64,000 nt of DNA from DASXRC01 sp036506495 (GTDB taxonomy: Bacteria > Actinomycetota > Actinomycetes > Mycobacteriales > Micromonosporaceae): NCBI GenBank assembly GCA_036506495.1, contig DASXRQ010000145.1:1-64000 (forward strand), written 5' to 3'. Positions 24,939-36,160 of this stretch are shown in pieces. The notes under the pieces were generated by a model. That model was not told where the DNA came from, did not search any database, and saw nothing but the letters and a program-made list of their open reading frames with translations. Each line of letters opens with the position of its first letter. The stretch's first letter is position 1. Position numbers and translations under genes: made by a program.

Positions 24939-25999
24939 ATCTCGAGGAAGACCTCCGCCGCACGCTTTCCGACCAGCGCGTCGCGCTCCCAGGCTGGCCG
25001 GATCCGGTCACCCGGGTGCGGGACGGCATCCGCCGGCGCCGACGGCGCGCGATCATCGTGGCGGCCATCGCGGCCGTGGCCGCGATCGCCATCGGTACAC
25101 CTACCGCGCTGCGCCTGGCCGCCGCGCCGAGCAGCCCGCCGGCGGAGCCGGTCCCGTCGCCGTCGGTGATCCCGTTCGTGGCCATCCCCACGCCGGCGGC
25201 GGCGACCGGATCGCCCTCGCCCCGCCCCACCGCCGCGCCGTGTTCGTCGAATCAGCTCGGTCCGCCCACGACGGCCTGGTCCGAGGGGGCCGCCGGCCAC
25301 CTGTTCACGACGATCGAGGTACGCAACACTGGGCCCCGCTGCACGCTCGCCCGCGCGCCGTCGCTGGTGGCGACCGACAAGAAGACCAACCGCCGGGCCA
25401 CGGTTCCCGCGCTGCCGGCCAACTACGGGGTCGACAGCGAGGGACGGGAGTACCCAGCCACGATCGACCCGGGCGAGGGCGCGCGGATCGAGATCGTGAC
25501 GGCGATGGGCTGCGACGGCGGGGCCAACCCGGCCATCTACATCGACATCGCGCTGGGGTACGCCGGCGGGGAGCACCGAGTGGCCGGGCTGGAGCTCGAG
25601 ACCACCTGCCAGATACAGGTGGGCCGGTGGTACCGCGAACTGCCGGCCGCCCCGACCCCGACGCCCCGGTTCGGGACGCTGCTGGTCTCGCTCGAGGCGC
25701 CGGAGTCGGTTCGCGCCGGCACGAACGCGACGTTCGTGGTCGTGCTCACGAACCCTACCGGCGAACCGATCTCGCTCGATCCCTGCCCGTCGTACGCGAT
25801 GAACTTCGGGAAGTTCAGCTACGCGTACGGTCGGCTCAACTGCCTGGTCGACCAGATCCCGCCGCACGGGTCGGTGCGCTTCGCGATGGTCCTGCCGATC
25901 TCCACCAACTCCGTGGACAAGCCGGACCACCTAACGTGGGGCTTCGTCAACGAAAGTGGCGACGCCCCGTACGCGGCGGCGCCGGTGCGACTCGGGTAA
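24935..25999 (+). CDS. membrane protein coupled to the sigma factor, DUF4232-like
   Basis: A 354-residue single-pass membrane protein. Residues 1-37 are cytoplasmic (NLEEDLRRTLSDQRVALPGW...) and end in a run of Arg before the hydrophobic segment 40-60. A Pro/Ser/Thr-rich linker and a secreted region follow, with a Cys-containing beta domain (about 100-225) of DUF4232 character and a second Ig-like domain. The short cytoplasmic N-terminus could bind the sigma factor; that is inferred from the GTGA overlap and topology, as no zinc-binding anti-sigma motif is visible. Confidence 0.8.
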   Translation: MNLEEDLRRTLSDQRVALPGWPDPVTRVRDGIRRRRRRAIIVAAIAAVAAIAIGTPTALRLAAAPSSPPAEPVPSPSVIPFVAIPTPAAATGSPSPRPTAAPCSSNQLGPPTTAWSEGAAGHLFTTIEVRNTGPRCTLARAPSLVATDKKTNRRATVPALPANYGVDSEGREYPATIDPGEGARIEIVTAMGCDGGANPAIYIDIALGYAGGEHRVAGLELETTCQIQVGRWYRELPAAPTPTPRFGTLLVSLEAPESVRAGTNATFVVVLTNPTGEPISLDPCPSYAMNFGKFSYAYGRLNCLVDQIPPHGSVRFAMVLPISTNSVDKPDHLTWGFVNESGDAPYAAAPVRLG

Positions 26000-26052
26000 C
26001 CCGCTCCCCCATGATCAATGCACGCTCAGAGGCGCCCGGTACCCTGTTCGCC

Positions 26053-26784
26053 GTGGAAACCGCCGAAAAGACCCGAGCCATCTCCGAGCAGCTGGCCATC
26101 AACCCGCTCGACCCGAAGGAGCTCGTGCAGACCTTCGGGCTGATCGGGGTGTGGGCGATCCTCTTCGCCGAGACCGGCCTGCTCGTAGGGTTCTTCTTCC
26201 CGGGCGACTCATTGCTCTTCCTCGCCGGCGTGGCCGCCTCCCCGGTCGCCGACGCGATCCTCGGACCGGGCGCCCGGATGTCCCTGGCCGGCCTGCTGAT
26301 CGGCGCCCCGATCCTGGCGATCGCGGGAGCCCAGCTGGGCTTCTTCCTCGGCGCCCGGTACGGCCGGAAGATGTTTGACCGGCCCGATTCCCGGCTGTTC
26401 AAGCGGGAGTACGTGGAAAAGGCGGAGTACTACTTTAACAAGTTCGGCCCGGCCAAGGCCGTCCTGCTGGCCCGGTTCATCCCGATCGTGCGGACTTTCC
26501 TGAACCCGGTCGCCGGCGTCCTCGAGATGCCGGCGCGCCAGTTCCTGCTGTGGAACGTCGTCGGCGGCGTGCTGTGGACCGACGGGATCATTCTCGGCGG
26601 CTACTACCTCGCCGACCAGATCATCAAGGTCATCCCGCCCGAGAAGATCGACACGTACATCCTGCCGGTGGTCGCGCTGATCGTGCTCATCTCGGCTTCG
26701 CCGATCTTCATCGAGGTCATCCGGGACCGGCGGGCTAGGCGTCGTGCCCCGGCCGACTCCACGTACGCCGGCCGCCACCGCTGA
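26053..26784 (+). CDS. DedA family membrane protein
   Basis: A 243-residue polytopic protein of the DedA/SNARE-associated family, linked to lipid transport and envelope homeostasis. Hallmarks are the re-entrant G-rich stretch GFFFPGDSLLFLAG, FFLGARYGRKMF, and RFIPIVRTFLNPVAG with the conserved Arg residues, then several helices to the C-terminus. GTG 26053 looks leaderless (TACCCT at 26040-26045 with 7 nt between). An in-frame ATG at 26011 would add 14 residues and is a fair alternative. It is unrelated to the sigma operon upstream. Confidence 0.9.
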   Translation: METAEKTRAISEQLAINPLDPKELVQTFGLIGVWAILFAETGLLVGFFFPGDSLLFLAGVAASPVADAILGPGARMSLAGLLIGAPILAIAGAQLGFFLGARYGRKMFDRPDSRLFKREYVEKAEYYFNKFGPAKAVLLARFIPIVRTFLNPVAGVLEMPARQFLLWNVVGGVLWTDGIILGGYYLADQIIKVIPPEKIDTYILPVVALIVLISASPIFIEVIRDRRARRRAPADSTYAGRHR

Positions 26785-26823
26785 GTTGGCTGGCCCTTCG
26801 TTCCGATCTGGCGGCCGGCGCGG

Positions 26824-28545
26824 CTAGCGCAGCAGGGCCTGGAGGAAGATCGAGCCGATCTCGGCGGGGTCCCGGACCTCGAACGCGTGGCCGCCGGTCG
26901 TCAGCGCGAGCGCTTCTAGCTGCTTCATGTCGACGTCGGGCCCGACGCCGAGCAGGATGACGCGGATCGGTCGGGTGATGTCGGTCAGAGCCTCGAGCTG
27001 TTCCTGCGTCTGCTTGAGGGCAAGGCCGCCGGGCTTGTTGCTCTTGCCATCGGTGAACACCACGATCGTGTTGGAGAGCTTTGTGTCGTAGCCCGCCTTC
27101 ATGACCTTGTACGCGTCGAGCAGGGTCTCGAACAGCGCGCAGGTGTTGGTGGGCACCGGCTGCGCCCCGTTGACCGCTGCGAGGATCCGATCGCGCTGGG
27201 CCTGGTTCAGCGTGCCTATCGGCACGACCTCGCGGTAGTCCTTCGGGGCGTTGAGTCCCGCCGCGTACGCCCACATGCCGAGCTGGCTGTCGTTGGTGAA
27301 CAGCTTCAGGCCGTCGGTGGAGGCCCGGCGCAGCACGTCCAGGCGCACCTCGGTGTTGCCGTTCGGGCCCGTCATCGTGTCGCCCATCGAACTCGTCACG
27401 TCCACCAGCGCGAGGACGCGCGACGCCGTCTTCGCGGCCACCCAGACGCCGAGCACCGCGCGGAGCTGCTCGACCTCGTTGAGCGGCTTGATCTCGCTCG
27501 GCGCCGACGTGACGCCATGACCGGTGGGAAAGCCCTTCCCGGCCAGCCCGTCGGCGGTCCGCAGACCGTACTTGGCCAGGATGTCCGCGTAACTCCCGCC
27601 GATGAGCGCGGCGCGGAAGCGCACGGCCGCCTGGAACACGTTGCGCGGCTTGCCGTTCAGGATGGCGTACGGGAAGTCAAGCGCCGGCGCCGACTCGATC
27701 GGTAAGGCCGCGATCGGCGCCGCGGGCGCGCCGGCGTCGTACCGAGCGACGGCCTGCTCGCTCATCGGCGCCGCGTTGATCCCCCGGCCGAACGCCTTGA
27801 GCAGGGACGCCGTGTCCGGCGCGGGACCGCCGATCTGGCGGAACGCGCCGACGAGGTTCTTGAGGTCGCTCTGGCGTTTGACCAGCGCGTCGTGCAGCAC
27901 GAGGGCGCCGACGAGGCTCGCCGTGTCGCGGCGCGGCTCGGCGATGCCCAGCCGCAGGGCGGGTGCCTCATCGGCGCGCGCCTGGGTCAGGAGCGGCTTG
28001 AGCGCGTCGGGGGTCAACCGCCCACCGCCACCGGCAAGCTTGGCCGCGTCCGCCTCGCTCACGCCGAGGACGACCGGGCTGGAGGCGATCGAGGGCGTGT
28101 CGATGTCGAACGCGTTCTTGTCGACGCCCTGCACGCGGGTCAGCCAGAACACCGAGTCGGGGATCCAGACCGCGGGAATGCTCGACTCGCTCGGCGTGGG
28201 CGCCGGGTCGGCAGCCACGTCCATCGGGCCGCCGGCACGGGTGGCGAGCGAGCTCGCCATGTCCGCCGGCGCCCTCTCGGCGATCTCCACCCGGATGCAG
28301 CTGCCGTTGATCTGCGGGGTCGACTCGTTCCACCGGGCGGCGATCTCCCGCAAGGCCGGCGCGATCGCCGGGTCCGTGGCGACGCCGAGACGTATCCCGC
28401 CCGTGCTGCACCCGTTCGCGTCCGCCGCCATCGTCTGCACCGCGATCGCGGTCAGCGCCACGAGCCCGGCCACGCCGAGCACGGCGATGGGTGTGCGGAG
28501 GGACCGCCGGGCAGGCGCGCCCGCCGGGCGATGGCGTCCAGACAC
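26824..28545 (-). CDS. substrate-binding-like and VWA domain fusion protein
   Basis: A 573-residue secreted or membrane-anchored protein. A basic N-terminus and hydrophobic segment (18-40) are followed by a periplasmic binding-protein-like domain (about 48-345), then a C-terminal von Willebrand factor A domain (about 360-573). The MIDAS metal site is D382-V-T-S-S386, with Thr in place of the first Ser; FTDGKSN supplies the later Asp. A GGAG precedes the start. The fusion suggests an envelope protein that binds a ligand and presents a metal-dependent adhesion surface. Ligand unknown. Confidence 0.88.
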   Translation of the reverse strand: MSGRHRPAGAPARRSLRTPIAVLGVAGLVALTAIAVQTMAADANGCSTGGIRLGVATDPAIAPALREIAARWNESTPQINGSCIRVEIAERAPADMASSLATRAGGPMDVAADPAPTPSESSIPAVWIPDSVFWLTRVQGVDKNAFDIDTPSIASSPVVLGVSEADAAKLAGGGGRLTPDALKPLLTQARADEAPALRLGIAEPRRDTASLVGALVLHDALVKRQSDLKNLVGAFRQIGGPAPDTASLLKAFGRGINAAPMSEQAVARYDAGAPAAPIAALPIESAPALDFPYAILNGKPRNVFQAAVRFRAALIGGSYADILAKYGLRTADGLAGKGFPTGHGVTSAPSEIKPLNEVEQLRAVLGVWVAAKTASRVLALVDVTSSMGDTMTGPNGNTEVRLDVLRRASTDGLKLFTNDSQLGMWAYAAGLNAPKDYREVVPIGTLNQAQRDRILAAVNGAQPVPTNTCALFETLLDAYKVMKAGYDTKLSNTIVVFTDGKSNKPGGLALKQTQEQLEALTDITRPIRVILLGVGPDVDMKQLEALALTTGGHAFEVRDPAEIGSIFLQALLR

Positions 28546-28720
28546 CGGTGCTCCCTGCGGTTGGCCGGTCGTCGCATCAGGCTCCGACGTGCGACGACCC
28601 GGCAGAAGCTTCCGCGCCAGCCTAGGGTGCTTTCCGCGAACCGCAAGGGGACGGAAGCGGCGTACCGGGCACGGTCGAAAATGTCACCGAATGCCGCTTA
28701 CTCAGTGTCATTAACGGGTT

Positions 28721-29401
28721 TCAAGCGGCGATTGAGGGGCCCCTCGAGAGACGCTCGACGAACTCCGACGGGCACTCGGGCAGGGTCGCGAGGGCACCGA
28801 CGGCGTACGCCCGATAGGTCATCTGCGCCGCCTCCTCGAGGTTGCGGGCCCGTCGGTGCGCCATCTCCACGCTGGCGGCGAGAACCGAGCACCCGTGGTG
28901 GGCCAGCACGATGCAGTTCGCGCCGTCCGCCGCGGCCGTTGCCGCCGCGGCGGCGAGCTCGGGGGTGCCGGGCGCGTGGAACGGAATCGTCACGACCCGA
29001 CGCACGTACGCGGCGTGGTCCGTCGTAACCAGCCGTATCCGTTCGCCGAGCGCGTCGAGGAGGACCACCGTCTGCGGATGCAGGTGCACGACGGCGTTGA
29101 CGTCCGGCCTGGCCCGGTACGTGGCCAGGTGCAGCGCCAACTCGGTCGTCGGGGGCGGCACCCGCTGCCCGGCCGGGTCGAACTCGTCCGGCACCGGCGA
29201 CCCGTCCGCGATACTGACCCTGGCGAACGATGGCCGCTCGAGCCGGTCCAGCCACGTGCCGGCGGCGGTAACCCAGCAGACATCCTCGCCCGGTTCGCGG
29301 GCGGACAGGTTGCCGCCCGAGCCCACGACGAGGCCGCCGCGGACGACGTCGTACCCGACATGGGCTAGTTGATCGCGCAGATCCCCGGCGACGTAGTTCA
29401 C
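28721..29401 (-). CDS. class II aldolase/adducin family protein
   Basis: A 226-residue zinc enzyme of the fuculose-phosphate aldolase / ribulose-phosphate epimerase family. GSGGNLSAR near residue 30 binds phosphate, and AVVHLHPQT plus LAHHGCSV hold the metal His residues. The acid/base Glu of the aldolases is likely in the PPTTEL segment. GTG 29401 follows GGAGGAGA. The substrate is probably a short sugar phosphate but cannot be assigned. It is on the same strand as arsR, with an 84-bp gap. Confidence 0.88.
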   Translation of the reverse strand: MNYVAGDLRDQLAHVGYDVVRGGLVVGSGGNLSAREPGEDVCWVTAAGTWLDRLERPSFARVSIADGSPVPDEFDPAGQRVPPPTTELALHLATYRARPDVNAVVHLHPQTVVLLDALGERIRLVTTDHAAYVRRVVTIPFHAPGTPELAAAAATAAADGANCIVLAHHGCSVLAASVEMAHRRARNLEEAAQMTYRAYAVGALATLPECPSEFVERLSRGPSIAA

Positions 29402-29485
29402 GGGTCTCCTCCGCGGCCGGCGCTCGGCCGGTCACCGGTCGCGCCTCGCCCATTGCGGAGCGTGACGCTTTGGGCGGCGGCTGAC

Positions 29486-29863
29486 TCAGCGAGCCCTTTT
29501 CGTCGCGCGCTTCCGCGGCGGCGTCAGCAGGTCCGCGATCGTCGCGATCGCCGACGGCACCAGCCGGTAGTACGCCCACACGCCCCGCTTCTCCCGCTCG
29601 AGCAGGCCCGCCTCGGTCAGGATGCGCAGGTGGTGGCTCACGGTCGGCTGCGACAGCCCGAGCGGTGCGGTGAGGTCACAAACACACGCCTCGCCCTCCG
29701 GGGCCGACTGGATGAGGCTAAGCAGCCGCAGTCGGGCCGGGTCGGCGAGCGCCTTGAGCACCCCCGCGAGTCGCTCGGCGTCGGCTCGTTCGATCGGCTC
29801 GCCAGCAAGCGGCGAAATCTGAGGCATGGTCATCTCGGCCAACGCTGTTCCCACGTATTCCAT
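29486..29863 (-). CDS. ArsR-family metal-responsive repressor
   Basis: A 125-residue winged-helix repressor. The metal-binding helix reads EACVCDLTAPL (C60, C62, D63), the ArsR/SmtB alpha-3 type typical of As(III)/Sb(III) or Cd/Pb sensors, followed by the recognition helix SQPTVSHHLRILTEAGLL. The C-terminus is basic. It may start at 29863 or at an ATG 10 codons later. A perfect 12-bp palindrome lies 48 bp upstream. No arsenic or metal-resistance gene is adjacent, so its regulon is unclear. Confidence 0.9.
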   Translation of the reverse strand: MEYVGTALAEMTMPQISPLAGEPIERADAERLAGVLKALADPARLRLLSLIQSAPEGEACVCDLTAPLGLSQPTVSHHLRILTEAGLLEREKRGVWAYYRLVPSAIATIADLLTPPRKRATKRAR

Positions 29864-29911
29864 CCTTCCACCTACAGCATCGATCCGGCTGCATACCAGC
29901 AGGTCCGAACC

Positions 29912-29923
29912 GACAAATTTGTC
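29912..29923. promoter_or_regulatory. GACAAATTTGTC palindrome upstream of arsR
   Basis: A perfect 12-bp palindrome, A/T-rich in a very GC-rich context, lies between arsR and the 3' end of pyrE, reaching into the pyrE stop codon. Its position fits an ArsR autoregulatory operator. Confidence 0.45.
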
Positions 29924-30461
29924 AGCCTACTAGGCCGAGGTCGGCCAACGTAAAGGCCGCGCGGTACGGCAGCCCGGCGGCGCGTACGGCGTCGCCGGCG
30001 CCTCGATCGACAATAACCGCTACGCCCACGACGTCGGCTCCGTTAGCCCGCAACGCCTCGACAGCGGTCAGTACGCTACGCCCCGTAGTCGACGTGTCCT
30101 CCACCGCCAGCACTCGACGGCCGGTGACATCCGGTCCCTCGATTCGGCGCTGAAGGCCGTGCGCCTTCTCGGACTTGCGCACCACGAACGCGTCCAGCCG
30201 GGCGCCGGCCGCGGCAGCCGCGTGCAGCATGGCCGCCGCCACCGGATCCGCACCGAGCGTCAGCCCGCCGACCGCCGCGTAGTCCCAGCCCGCCGTGAGA
30301 TCACGCATGACCCGGCCGACGAGCGGCGCCGCCTCGTGGTGCAGCGTCACCCGACGCAGGTCGATGTACCAGTCGGCCTCCCGACCCGACGACAACACGA
30401 CCCGACCGTGGACCACGGCCAGGTCAGTGATGAATTTACGCAGGTCGTCATCGTCGGCCAT
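29922..30461 (-). CDS. pyrE: orotate phosphoribosyltransferase
   Basis: A 179-residue enzyme that adds PRPP to orotate to give OMP in pyrimidine synthesis. The PRPP loop VLAVEDTSTTGRSV is at 117-130, with RKSEKAHG (95-102) from the dimer-contacting loop and the N-terminal LSSGREADWYID. The ATG at 30461 appears leaderless (TACGCT at 30469-30474 on the minus strand, 7 nt gap). Other pyr genes are not nearby. Confidence 0.95.
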   Translation of the reverse strand: MADDDDLRKFITDLAVVHGRVVLSSGREADWYIDLRRVTLHHEAAPLVGRVMRDLTAGWDYAAVGGLTLGADPVAAAMLHAAAAAGARLDAFVVRKSEKAHGLQRRIEGPDVTGRRVLAVEDTSTTGRSVLTAVEALRANGADVVGVAVIVDRGAGDAVRAAGLPYRAAFTLADLGLVG

Positions 30462-30533
30462 GAGGTCGAGCGTACATATCGATTCTGTGAGTCGAGGCGA
30501 AAGTCGCCAGGTCGGCGGTGCGGCCGGAGTCGG

Positions 30534-31352
30534 TCATCGTTCGGTCCGGCCGATCCGGCCGCGGGTGTCGCGCGCGCCCGCGCGCATGAGCGCCCGGGGC
30601 GTGTACCGGATGCCAAACGCGGCGACCTTGTACCGCCAGTCGGGCACGCTCACCCGCTTGCCCCGCGCGACGTCGCGCATCGCCTCGCGGACCACGTCGT
30701 CGGCGTCCAGCCACAACCATCGCGGAGTCTTCGACATGTCGATCCCCGCGCGCTGGTGGAACTCGGTGCGCGTGTAGCCCGGGCAGAGCGCCATCACGCG
30801 TACGCCGAACGGCCGAACGGCCGCACCGACCGACTCGCTGAAGTTGATCACCCACGCCTTGGAGGCTGGGTAGGTCGAGCCGGGCATGACGGGCCCGAAG
30901 CCGGACACCGAGGCGACGTTCACGACCGCGCCGTGGCGCCGCTCCACCATGCCCGGCACGGCGGCGTGCGTCAGCCGCATGACGGCGTGCACATTGAGGT
31001 GAAGCAGCCGCTCCTCATCGTCCATTGTCGACCGTACGAACGAGCGGTTCAGCGACAGGCCGGCGCTGTTGACGAGAATGTCGATCGGAGCCTGCGTATC
31101 GCCGAGGAGCTGCTCCACGCCGGCGCATCCGTCCGGTGTGGACAGGTCGGCGGCGTACGGCCGCACCGTGACGCCGTGTCGACCCGACAGCTCGGCGGCG
31201 GACGCGGCGAGCCGCGCCTCGTCTCGTGCGACCAGGACGAGGTCGTAGCCGTCGGTGGCGAGCCGACGGGCGAACGCGGCACCGATGCCGGACGTCGCAC
31301 CGGTGACTATTCCTCGCTTGCCGGCGATGGGACGGTCGGGCTCGTCGGCCAC
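30534..31352 (-). CDS. short-chain dehydrogenase/reductase
   Basis: A 272-residue NAD(P)-dependent SDR. TGATSGIG is at 18-25, the NSAG motif near 96, the catalytic Ser in NVASVSGF, and the YPASK motif with catalytic Tyr and Lys. The C-terminal 40 residues are basic and extended (KVAAFGIRYTPRALMRAGARD), as in SDRs that touch membranes or long-chain substrates. GTG 31352 follows GAGGT. Substrate unknown. Confidence 0.9.
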   Translation of the reverse strand: MADEPDRPIAGKRGIVTGATSGIGAAFARRLATDGYDLVLVARDEARLAASAAELSGRHGVTVRPYAADLSTPDGCAGVEQLLGDTQAPIDILVNSAGLSLNRSFVRSTMDDEERLLHLNVHAVMRLTHAAVPGMVERRHGAVVNVASVSGFGPVMPGSTYPASKAWVINFSESVGAAVRPFGVRVMALCPGYTRTEFHQRAGIDMSKTPRWLWLDADDVVREAMRDVARGKRVSVPDWRYKVAAFGIRYTPRALMRAGARDTRGRIGRTER

Positions 31353-31362
31353 TGGCGTTACC

Positions 31363-32094
31363 TCACATCGGTGGCGGGGGCGGCGGAGTGGGCTGCCACT
31401 GCGGGGCGGCCGGTCTGCGGAAGAACACGTTCGCGGCCGGCAGCGCCAGGAGCGCGGCCACCGCAATGTAACCGAGCGCCTGGCCCACCGAAAGGCCTCC
31501 GCTCAGGGCGGTCCACCAGCCCGGGGACGCGTCGGCCAGCGCCCGACCCAGATCCTCCGACGTGCGGTTGTCGCCGCTGCTGAACGCCGCGTTGTTCTGG
31601 GCGATCGCGCCGAACAGGCCGCAGCATCCGCAGAGGACGCCCACTCCGCACAGGACCCACGTGGCGATCCGGCTGGCGTTGCTGCCGCGAAGGTCGCCGA
31701 GCGCCAGGCCGATCAGCACCAGCGCGAACACGATGCCGACGACCGCCACGATCACCGAGACGACCTGGATCGCCGTCGCCGTGTTGTCGATCTCCGACCG
31801 AGTGGCGTCGGTGCTGGCCGCCAGCCCTCGGAAGCGGTCCACGAACTCGTTCATCACGATCAGAGTTGTGATCGCGCCGACCAGTCCGAACAGGGCCATC
31901 AGCATCATCAGGCCGCCGGCGAGGTCGACGACGGCCGGCCGCCGGCCCGCCGCAGCCGGAAACGGTGGTCCGGCCGGAGGTCCCGGCGGCATCCCCGGGG
32001 GGATCCCGGGCGGCGGTCCCGGCGGCGTGGCGGGCGGCCCGGGTGGGGTCGCAGGCGGTTCGGGCGGCGTCGGCGGCGGCGGTGGGTACGACAT
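31363..32094 (-). CDS. Pro-rich membrane protein, paralogue 1
   Basis: A 243-residue protein. The first 50 residues are almost entirely Pro/Gly/Ala (PPGPPATPPGPP repeats) and are followed by a membrane part with about four segments at roughly 57-80, 112-138, 143-166 and 205-225. A central hydrophilic loop holds ASPGWWTALSGGLSV, matching ALPGWYKPLSVGLPI in the neighbouring protein; both end with an FF(R/K)RP/KP motif after the last segment. Unknown function. It lies 24 bp downstream of its paralogue on the same strand. Confidence 0.8.
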   Translation of the reverse strand: MSYPPPPPTPPEPPATPPGPPATPPGPPPGIPPGMPPGPPAGPPFPAAAGRRPAVVDLAGGLMMLMALFGLVGAITTLIVMNEFVDRFRGLAASTDATRSEIDNTATAIQVVSVIVAVVGIVFALVLIGLALGDLRGSNASRIATWVLCGVGVLCGCCGLFGAIAQNNAAFSSGDNRTSEDLGRALADASPGWWTALSGGLSVGQALGYIAVAALLALPAANVFFRRPAAPQWQPTPPPPPPM

Positions 32095-32118
32095 GGCTGT
32101 TTCGTCGCTGACTCGCCG

Positions 32119-32946
32119 TCAGCCGCGCGGCTCGGCGGGTCCCTCTGGAGGAGGCGGCGTACCGGGCTGCGCGGGCGGGGCTCCGGGCGGGGCCGGTGGG
32201 GTCTCGGGCGCGGGCGGTGGCGTGCCCTGAGCCGGCGGGTAGCCGGGTGCGGGCGGGTAGCCGGGTGCGGGCGGGTAGCCGGGTGCGGGCGGATAGCCGG
32301 GTGCGGGCGGATAGCCGGGTGCGGGCGGATAGCCGGGTGCGGGCGAGTAACCCGGCGTGCCCGGGTAGCCGGGCGGCACCCACGCCTCCTGCGGCTTGCG
32401 GAAGAACTCGTTCGAGGGCGGCAGCGCGAGCAGGATCAGCGCGGTCAGCACCGCGATTAGCCCCACGATGGGTAGGCCAACGGACAACGGCTTGTACCAA
32501 CCCGGCAGCGCGTCCTCCAGCCGGCGCCGCAGCTCGTCGGGGTCCGGCATGTTGTCGCCACGGCCGGAGCCGACCGAGCTGATTGTCTGGCTGAACAGAC
32601 CGCCGCCGAAGCAGCACAGCGCCGAGATGGCGCCGAGCACCCAGGTGACGATCCGGGACGGGTTGCGGCCTCGGCCGTTGATGATGCCCAGCAGCACGAA
32701 CGCGGCACCGAACAACACGAAGAACACGGCGCTGAGGACGGAAACGGCCGTGACGACGCCCTCGGTCCCCGCCGCGTCGGTGCCGCGGTACACGTCGCGA
32801 TAGACATCCGTCACGGTGCCCATGACGGACAGGGTGATGATGGCGTCAATGACCATGACGACGGCCACGATGAACAGCAGCCAGGTGGAGACGGTGACGG
32901 TCGCGGGCCGTGGCCGTGCGGCGGCCGCGGACGTGGGGTCTGACAC
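32119..32946 (-). CDS. Pro-rich membrane protein, paralogue 2
   Basis: A 275-residue protein sharing the four-segment membrane core of its neighbour, here at the N-terminus (about 20-180), with the loop ALPGWYKPLSVGLPIVGL and the end motif NEFFRKPQEAW. The Pro-rich part is C-terminal instead and consists of six PAPGYP units coded by an 18-bp tandem repeat, then PPAP-type sequence. The tail is likely disordered, cytoplasmic or wall-exposed. Function unknown. Confidence 0.8.
   Translation of the reverse strand: MSDPTSAAAARPRPATVTVSTWLLFIVAVVMVIDAIITLSVMGTVTDVYRDVYRGTDAAGTEGVVTAVSVLSAVFFVLFGAAFVLLGIINGRGRNPSRIVTWVLGAISALCCFGGGLFSQTISSVGSGRGDNMPDPDELRRRLEDALPGWYKPLSVGLPIVGLIAVLTALILLALPPSNEFFRKPQEAWVPPGYPGTPGYSPAPGYPPAPGYPPAPGYPPAPGYPPAPGYPPAPGYPPAQGTPPPAPETPPAPPGAPPAQPGTPPPPEGPAEPRG
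32237..32344. repeat. six-copy 18-bp coding tandem repeat
   Basis: Six head-to-tail copies of an 18-mer: GGGTAGCCGGGTGCGGGC three times, then the variant starting GGATAG three times. It encodes (PAPGYP)6 on the minus strand in the tail of the membrane protein. The block structure indicates recent expansion by slippage. Confidence 0.95.
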
Positions 32947-33029
32947 GGCACTCCCTTCGTGAAGTCGAGATCACGTTAGCGGTACGCGGGGGCCCACGCA
33001 CGCCTGGCGCGGCGCCACACCGGCCAGCT

Positions 33030-33407
33030 CTACTCCGCGAACAATCCGGACAACCGGTCTCCGGCGTACTCGGACAGGCTCGTCTTATTCATGACGCAAC
33101 CCACGAACGTCGTTATCTCCGCGGGCTCGTTCGCGAGTGACTGCCACGCGGCCCGGGCGGCCACCGGGTCGAGGCTCTCCATCAGCGACGCGGCGTACAC
33201 CCTTCCGGCCGGTGTCGCGTTCGCCAGCAACCACTCGACGTGCGGACGCAGCGCCGCGCCGTTCCGGGCGATCGCCGTTTCGAGCGTCCGGTACGCCTCC
33301 GTCACCGGGAGCACCCGGCTGATCAGGCCCACTCCCCCGAAGGCCACCGTGTCGGCGGAGACGAGCTCGCGGAGAGCCGGCGTGATCGCGTCGGCCGTGT
33401 CGGTCAT
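33030..33407 (-). CDS. conserved hypothetical protein
   Basis: A 125-residue, helix-rich protein (ALRELVSADTVAFGGVGL, RPHVEWLLANATPAGRVYAASL) whose spacing resembles short HEAT-like repeats. No catalytic motif. The ATG at 33407 is preceded by GGGCGG. It lies downstream of clpB on the same strand; the repeat at 33441-33507 separates the two and may end clpB transcription, so it is probably expressed from its own promoter. Confidence 0.7.
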   Translation of the reverse strand: MTDTADAITPALRELVSADTVAFGGVGLISRVLPVTEAYRTLETAIARNGAALRPHVEWLLANATPAGRVYAASLMESLDPVAARAAWQSLANEPAEITTFVGCVMNKTSLSEYAGDRLSGLFAE

Positions 33408-33440
33408 ACCGCCCATTCTGTCCCCCGCCACCCGGCATCA

Positions 33441-33493
33441 CCCGACGATCATGGCGTTTCCGCCGAACACGCTCGGTGTGTCTGGCGGCAAAG

Positions 33494-33507
<14 letters not shown>
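33441..33507. repeat. palindromic element, family 1 copy b
   Basis: Perfect 13-bp arms CCCGACGATCATG (33441-33453) and CATGATCGTCGGG (33495-33507), an inner stem CCGCC/GGCGG and an ACAC/GTGT tip. The right arm overlaps the last codons of clpB and includes its TGA. It is related to 2834-2896, where the inner stem is GTTGTC/GACAAC instead. Confidence 0.75.
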
Positions 33508-36088
<2,581 letters not shown>

Positions 36089-36111
36089 GTGCTCCCCTGG
36101 ATAAGACCGGA

Positions 36112-36132
36112 GTTGAGCGTACTCCACTCAAG
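36112..36132. promoter_or_regulatory. HAIR operator for HspR at clpB
   Basis: Reads GTTGAGC-N7-ACTCAAG (consensus CTTGAGT-N7-ACTCAAG in either orientation). It lies 24 bp upstream of the clpB start. The regulator HspR is encoded in this window at 43664-44107. Confidence 0.85.
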
Positions 36133-36160
36133 TCTTGCACGCGATGCCCCTCCCACCTCG

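Noticed and set aside
32237..32344. Regular 18-bp repeats as a possible CRISPR array
   Set aside because: There are no spacers; the units abut and encode PAPGYP within a real gene.
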